Shown piece by piece: positions 12,274 to 15,039 of a stretch of 15,039 bases of DNA. Both the position numbers and the translations under genes were made by a program. The DNA comes from Nanohaloarchaea archaeon PL-Br10_U2g27. Its GTDB lineage: Archaea > Nanohalarchaeota > Nanosalinia > Nanosalinales > Nanosalinaceae. The notes beneath the pieces were generated by a model that saw only the letters and a program-made list of their open reading frames with translations, searched no databases and was not told where the DNA came from. The stretch covers positions 1 to 15,039 of the forward strand of contig LKMX01000014.1 in NCBI GenBank assembly GCA_001564035.1, written 5' to 3'. Numbering within the stretch: position 1 is the stretch's first letter; each line of letters starts with the position of its first letter.

Positions 12274-12873
12274 TTAGTCAAGGCCTGAGATAAGTTTTGT
12301 GTAGACCAGTAGCTCGACAAACAGTGTTGTCGGTATGAGCAGTAGGCCTAGAATTGTGAACGCCAAGGATATTTGCAAAATAGTGAAGGCGATATTAACT
12401 CCTATGAGGAAGAGAAGTATTTTACCGTATCTCCAGCTCACTACTTTTCTTACTATCTCTTTAACTTTGAACGCGTCTCTGAAGTCGAGTTTTCTGCCGT
12501 AGAAGTATAGGAGCGCTGGATGACCTACGTAAAACAAGAAGAACACTGGCACATATAGCCAGAAGGCTGCGAGGCCTAAAAGATCGCTGACATTCCCTAA
12601 GACTACTATCGGCAACATTAATGCGATAAGAACTGCAAAGTAAGTTATGAAGACTGCTGTAAGTTTAATGCCGTCGACAAATAAACCTTTGTAGTCTTTA
12701 AACTCTGGCGCAGGCTTTCCGTTGACTGAGTTGTTTACCGTTCTGGCAAAGTAGCCTACAAGGATGAAGATTGGCAGTACGAATATTGAGGCGAAAATTA
12801 GGAGCGTTCCTATGATTATATTGTTAGCTGCTCTTTCTCCTTTGAAAGGATATTTTAAGGCCTCAATTATCAT
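12274..12873 (-). CDS. DUF4013-family membrane protein
   Basis: A 199-residue polytopic membrane protein. It opens MIIEALKYPFKGERAANNIIIG, then LPIFILVGYFARTV and PEFKDYKGLFVDGIKL, a pattern I associate with DUF4013 proteins common in methanogens and halophiles. Hydrophobic segments lie at residues about 19-44, 70-95, 98-122, 150-172 and 172-195. Family function is unknown. It is 27 nt downstream of the DUF106/EMC3-like gene on the same strand, and the pairing could be functional, for example as a partner in membrane-protein insertion, but that is only context. The gap holds a weak GC hairpin and A/T runs. No Shine-Dalgarno is clear. Confidence 0.75.
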   Translation of the reverse strand: MIIEALKYPFKGERAANNIIIGTLLIFASIFVLPIFILVGYFARTVNNSVNGKPAPEFKDYKGLFVDGIKLTAVFITYFAVLIALMLPIVVLGNVSDLLGLAAFWLYVPVFFLFYVGHPALLYFYGRKLDFRDAFKVKEIVRKVVSWRYGKILLFLIGVNIAFTILQISLAFTILGLLLIPTTLFVELLVYTKLISGLD

Positions 12874-12900
12874 ATTCAGGTTTTTTGCGGCAAGCTTTTT

Positions 12901-13623
12901 TTAGGCTATGCCCAGCGTTTTTCTGAATGCGTACGTCATCGGCATAGCCATTATAATGTAGAATCCTAGCCAGTTCAAAGCACTTCCGATGTATGGCAAG
13001 GTGAATGGTAGTGGAACGAACACTCCTGCTATTCTTGCTGTGTATCCGTCATGGAACCATCCTCCGTCGTCCCCGAAGTTTGCGAACTCCCATGTGAACC
13101 CGAATGCGTCAAATCTCTCGCCTTCTTCAATTTCTTGATCCTCTACTATAAGGACAGGATCTTCGCCATTTTCAACTTCTATTGGAACAGTTTGACCCGC
13201 ATACTCAAACTCCCCTTCATATATAGAGTTCGTATCATCTAGCTGTACGTTCGGCGCAAAAGTTGTGCTGAGCCATGGGAAGAAAAGTGCGACAAAAACC
13301 ATTGTTGCGATCATAGGCTTAATGTTCAGCATCATGAATCTCTGGTTAAGCTCCAGCGACTTTGTCATGTGCTCAGATACTTTCTCCGTATCATCTTCTT
13401 CACGAGCCTCTTTCATCTTTTCTTGCTGCTCCTTAAGCTTTGATTTAAGCTCTTTCTGCTTCTCAATATCCAATAATCTCCAGTAAATCAAGGAGAAAAT
13501 ACCTGCAAGCGCAACAGAGAAAAAACCAAGCGCATAATATGGACTAGCAACCAGCAAAGGCTGAAAAACACTGTCATAAAACCCAAACAAAACTGTTAGT
13601 AGGCCTTGAATACTGTCTAACAT
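12901..13623 (-). CDS. DUF106/EMC3-TMCO1 family membrane insertase (archaeal YidC/Oxa1-like)
   Basis: A 240-residue protein of the DUF106 (EMC3/TMCO1) branch of the Oxa1/YidC superfamily, which inserts membrane proteins. The diagnostic core is present: TM1 at residues about 25-48 ending IYWRLLDIEKQKELKSK, a cytosolic helical hairpin rich in charged residues (about 50-95), the NQRFMMLNIKPMIATMVF stretch entering TM2 (about 103-122), and C-terminal hydrophobic segments (about 193-230). Residues about 125-190 form an extracellular acidic beta-rich insert (DGGWFHDGY and others) that many relatives also carry in variable form. A TTTTTAAA box at 13647-13654 is 26 nt before the ATG at 13623, so the message is probably leaderless. 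DUF4013 follows in the same direction. Confidence 0.82.
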   Translation of the reverse strand: MLDSIQGLLTVLFGFYDSVFQPLLVASPYYALGFFSVALAGIFSLIYWRLLDIEKQKELKSKLKEQQEKMKEAREEDDTEKVSEHMTKSLELNQRFMMLNIKPMIATMVFVALFFPWLSTTFAPNVQLDDTNSIYEGEFEYAGQTVPIEVENGEDPVLIVEDQEIEEGERFDAFGFTWEFANFGDDGGWFHDGYTARIAGVFVPLPFTLPYIGSALNWLGFYIIMAMPMTYAFRKTLGIA

Positions 13624-13646
13624 GTATTATTATGAGGCCTGACAAG

Positions 13647-13654
13647 TTTTTAAA
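13647..13654 (-). promoter_or_regulatory. TATA box of the DUF106-DUF4013 operon
   Basis: Minus-strand TTTAAAAA, with initiation expected near 13624, one base before the ATG. An AGGCCT palindrome sits between box and start at 13635-13640. Confidence 0.55.
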
Positions 13655-13667
13655 TCAGGCGCCAGAT

Positions 13668-13952
13668 CTAGAAATTCATTTGGTGAAGAGCTTCTCCAAG
13701 AGGTTTTGCTATCTTCTCACCCTTCTCCGTTAACTGTATCTCTTTCCGCCTACCCTTCTTCTCCGAGATTACCCGGCCTTCATCCTCCATTCTCTGAAGT
13801 ATTCTGACCGCGTGAGAGTAAGTGCAGTCCACCTTTTTGGAGATCGCTGAGGCATAACTTTTTGTAGACGGATCGTTCAGCGAAACAAGTATCTTTACTG
13901 GCTTTACGTTTAGAAAAAGACTTTCTGAACTGCTCAAAGCCCCGATAGTCAC
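13668..13952 (-). CDS. Winged-helix transcriptional regulator (MarR/PadR-like)
   Basis: A compact DNA-binding protein of 89-94 residues. KILVSLNDPSTKSYASAISKKVDCTYSHAVRILQRMEDEGRVI is a helix-turn-helix with recognition helix TYSHAVRILQRMEDEG. ISEKKGRRKEIQLTEKGEKIA is the beta-wing followed by the final helix. This is typical of single-domain archaeal wHTH regulators. Two starts are possible: GTG at 13952, or TTG at 13937 (MSSSESLFLN). A TATATAT box at 13964-13970 places initiation near 13941, which favours the TTG as leaderless. It diverges from the archaeal histone gene, so regulation of that gene or of itself is conceivable from layout alone. Confidence 0.72.
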   Translation of the reverse strand: MTIGALSSSESLFLNVKPVKILVSLNDPSTKSYASAISKKVDCTYSHAVRILQRMEDEGRVISEKKGRRKEIQLTEKGEKIAKPLGEALHQMNF

Positions 13953-13963
13953 CCCTTTTCATG

Positions 13964-13970
13964 TATATAT
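13964..13970 (-). promoter_or_regulatory. TATA box of the winged-helix regulator gene
   Basis: TATATAT about 26 nt upstream of position 13941. This would put the GTG at 13952 outside the transcript, and it is the main reason to consider the TTG at 13937 as the true start. Confidence 0.45.
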
Positions 13971-14012
13971 TTGTTTTCAGGCCTCTTAACGTTACCGGAC
14001 AACCCTCCCGGT

Positions 14013-14020
14013 TTAAAAAT
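14013..14020 (+). promoter_or_regulatory. Promoter and ribosome site of the archaeal histone gene
   Basis: CGGTTTAAAAATTG holds a TATA box whose expected start is near 14040. GGTGA at 14047-14051 follows, 9 nt before the ATG at 14061, so this message has a Shine-Dalgarno leader of about 20 nt. An ACCGG/CCGGT inverted repeat (about 13994-14014) abuts the box and could bind a regulator. Confidence 0.5.
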
Positions 14021-14060
14021 TGTGAGCTCCAAGTTTTACAATGAAAGGTGAAGAAAAAAG

Positions 14061-14258
14061 ATGGAGTTCTCTAACGCAAAGATGAAGTCACTACTGAAAA
14101 CACAGACAAACAAAAGAGTATCAGACGATGCAGCAGAAGAACTAGGGCATATACTGGAGACTTTCGCAGGCGACGTAGCCGAAGAAGCGCTTGCAATAAC
14201 AAAAGAAAACGGAAGAAAGACTCTCAAGCCTGAAGACATTCGAGAAGCCCTAAAATAA
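14061..14258 (+). CDS. Archaeal histone (HMf-like)
   Basis: A 65-residue single histone-fold protein. After a short MEFSNAKMKSLLKTQ helix, the core reads NKRVSDDAAEELGHILETFAGDVAEEALAITKENGRKTLKPEDIREALK. This matches the archaeal histone consensus, including the RVSDDAA loop, the GRKT loop and the PEDI motif. Such histones dimerise and wrap or stiffen DNA. The surface is less basic than in HMfB. There is no tail. It has its own promoter and ribosome site, diverges from a winged-helix regulator and precedes the RPA gene. It is the third histone-fold gene in under 6 kb, the other two being the DUF1931 pair. Confidence 0.93.
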   Translation: MEFSNAKMKSLLKTQTNKRVSDDAAEELGHILETFAGDVAEEALAITKENGRKTLKPEDIREALK

Positions 14259-14346
14259 CATATTAACCCCTCTTTTTCACTTGGAAAACTTGTCCCAACC
14301 CAAGTTCTCATACACTGATTTAAGCTTTTAACTTGCATCTAAACAT

Positions 14347-15039
14347 ATGAGCGCAGAGGCCTTAATCGAAAAAGTTGTTGAGGAATCAGATCTTGAAGAA
14401 GAAGATATCAAGGAAAAAGTAGAGGAGAAGATGGAAGAGTTTGAAGGCCTAGTAAGCGAAGAAGGCGCAGTCCATCTAGTCGCAAAAGAGCACGGAATCG
14501 ACTTATCCGAGGAAAGATCGAAAGCACTTGAAATAAATAATATAGTTCCTGAAATGAGGAAAGTACAGGTAACCGGCAAAATACTCGATATTTCGGACAA
14601 AAACACTTTCCAGCGGGAAGACGGAGAAGGCCAGGTTCAAAACCTTGTCCTTGGCGACAACTCCGGCAGCATCCGAGTAACACTTTGGGATGAACAAACC
14701 GAGATCGCTGAAAGCGTTGAGACCGGTGACGTAATAGAAATTTCCGGAGCTTACAGCGTCGAAGACAATAGAGGGAAAGCAGAACTCAGACTGGGCGACG
14801 ACGTCCAAGTCAAAATGTCTGACAAAGAGTTTGAAGGCGTAGAACTTCAGACCGCGACCGAAGTACCGGTAAGTGAAGTAACAGGCGAAAACAACACTTT
14901 CACCGTCAAAGGAATGGTAATGCGAGTCTACACATCAAACCCATTCTTCAGAGTAGACCCTGACTCAGGAGACACCGTAAAAGAAGACGAAGACGGAAAC
15001 TACGTAACAGACGACGGAAAAGAAGTAGAAGAACCAGAA
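14347..15039 (+). CDS. rpa: Replication protein A-like ssDNA-binding protein (OB fold), C-terminus beyond window
   Basis: An open frame of 231 codons that runs off the right edge. The N-terminal 70 residues form an acidic helical region (KVEEKMEEFEGLVSEEGAVHLVAKEHGIDL), as in archaeal RPA. The first OB fold follows: VQVTGKILDISDKNTFQREDGEGQVQNLVLGDNSGSIRVTLWDEQ, then VETGDVIEISGAYS and GKAELRLGD. A second OB fold starts at NTFTVKGMVMRVY (about residue 184), followed by a strongly acidic stretch. Archaeal RPA coats single-stranded DNA in replication, recombination and repair. The gene has a likely leaderless start: a TTTTAAC box at about 14326-14332 lies some 20-26 nt upstream and no Shine-Dalgarno is seen. 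A zinc finger or partner gene may lie downstream, out of view. Confidence 0.9.
   Translation, partial: MSAEALIEKVVEESDLEEEDIKEKVEEKMEEFEGLVSEEGAVHLVAKEHGIDLSEERSKALEINNIVPEMRKVQVTGKILDISDKNTFQREDGEGQVQNLVLGDNSGSIRVTLWDEQTEIAESVETGDVIEISGAYSVEDNRGKAELRLGDDVQVKMSDKEFEGVELQTATEVPVSEVTGENNTFTVKGMVMRVYTSNPFFRVDPDSGDTVKEDEDGNYVTDDGKEVEEPE

Larger units (their letters stand above)
1..15039. repeat. Dispersed highly iterated palindrome AGGCCT (about 56 copies)
   Basis: A hand count finds AGGCCT about 56 times, for example at 188, 281, 841, 1025, 2154, 3017, 3208, 4391, 5414, 7060, 8621, 8631, 9336, 10155, 11991, 12281, 13635, 13979, 14357 and 14445. A rough expectation from base composition is 2-4. 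Close relatives are rare: I find about 7 AGGCC followed by another base and about 18 GGCCT preceded by another base. Copies occur in every codon phase (Arg-Pro, Gly-Leu, x-Ala-x), on genes of both strands and in at least seven non-coding positions, so protein coding does not explain them. Confidence 0.85.

Noticed and set aside
14036..14808. Several minus-strand frames opposite the histone and RPA genes
   Set aside because: They are low-complexity Ser/Phe/Leu shadows of acidic plus-strand genes, and the plus-strand products are recognisable families.

Overview
The window is a compact archaeal chromosome segment. Signs of Archaea are an L10e-type uL16, an aMBF1 zinc-ribbon/HTH protein, a canonical archaeal histone, two DUF1931 histone-fold proteins, Cbf5, an OB-fold RPA, Dph2, an EMC3/DUF106 insertase-like protein, TTTAAA-type TATA boxes about 26 nt from leaderless starts, and GGTGA Shine-Dalgarno sites. 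Many proteins are rich in Asp and Glu, GC is moderate (my estimate, low to mid 40s percent), and genes are tightly packed. DUF4013, DUF106 and DUF1931 families are common in halophilic archaea. My best guess is a Nanohaloarchaeota-like (DPANN) halophile; this is inference, with no marker phylogeny done.

Layout. (1) 1-2968, minus strand: an RHH regulator, ribosomal protein L10e, a truncated PEP-synthase-like protein that lacks its phospho-histidine, and the start of dph2, which runs off the left edge. (2) 3032-8584, plus strand: a sugar-nucleotide operon of a Gfo/Idh/MocA oxidoreductase, a nucleotidyltransferase paralogue with a ruined catalytic loop, an intact GlmU-like enzyme, a HAD hydrolase, a phosphohexomutase and a small coiled-coil protein. 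Genes overlap or nearly touch, and two start with TTG. The intact enzymes would convert hexose-6-phosphate to hexose-1-phosphate and then to NDP-(N-acetyl)hexosamine, probably for surface glycans. (3) 8650-9151, minus: tandem 55-residue DUF1931 genes separated by a strong hairpin. (4) 9393-10700: aMBF1 (plus), tRNA-Ser(UGA) (minus) preceded by a chain of four hairpins under its own promoter, and a four-TM membrane protein (plus). (5) 10704-13952, minus: an HDDC2/YfbR-like nucleotidase coupled to Cbf5, a DUF4013 membrane protein, a DUF106/EMC3-like protein and a winged-helix regulator. (6) 14061-end, plus: an archaeal histone and an RPA-type ssDNA-binding protein that runs off the right edge.

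The most striking property is not a gene. The palindrome AGGCCT occurs about 56 times in 15 kb by hand count, in all codon phases and in non-coding DNA, like the cyanobacterial HIP1 palindrome. The second is the structured region upstream of tRNA-Ser, whose G-U wobble pairs work only if it is transcribed from the minus strand. I saw no CRISPR array, insertion sequence, integrase, rRNA or replication origin.
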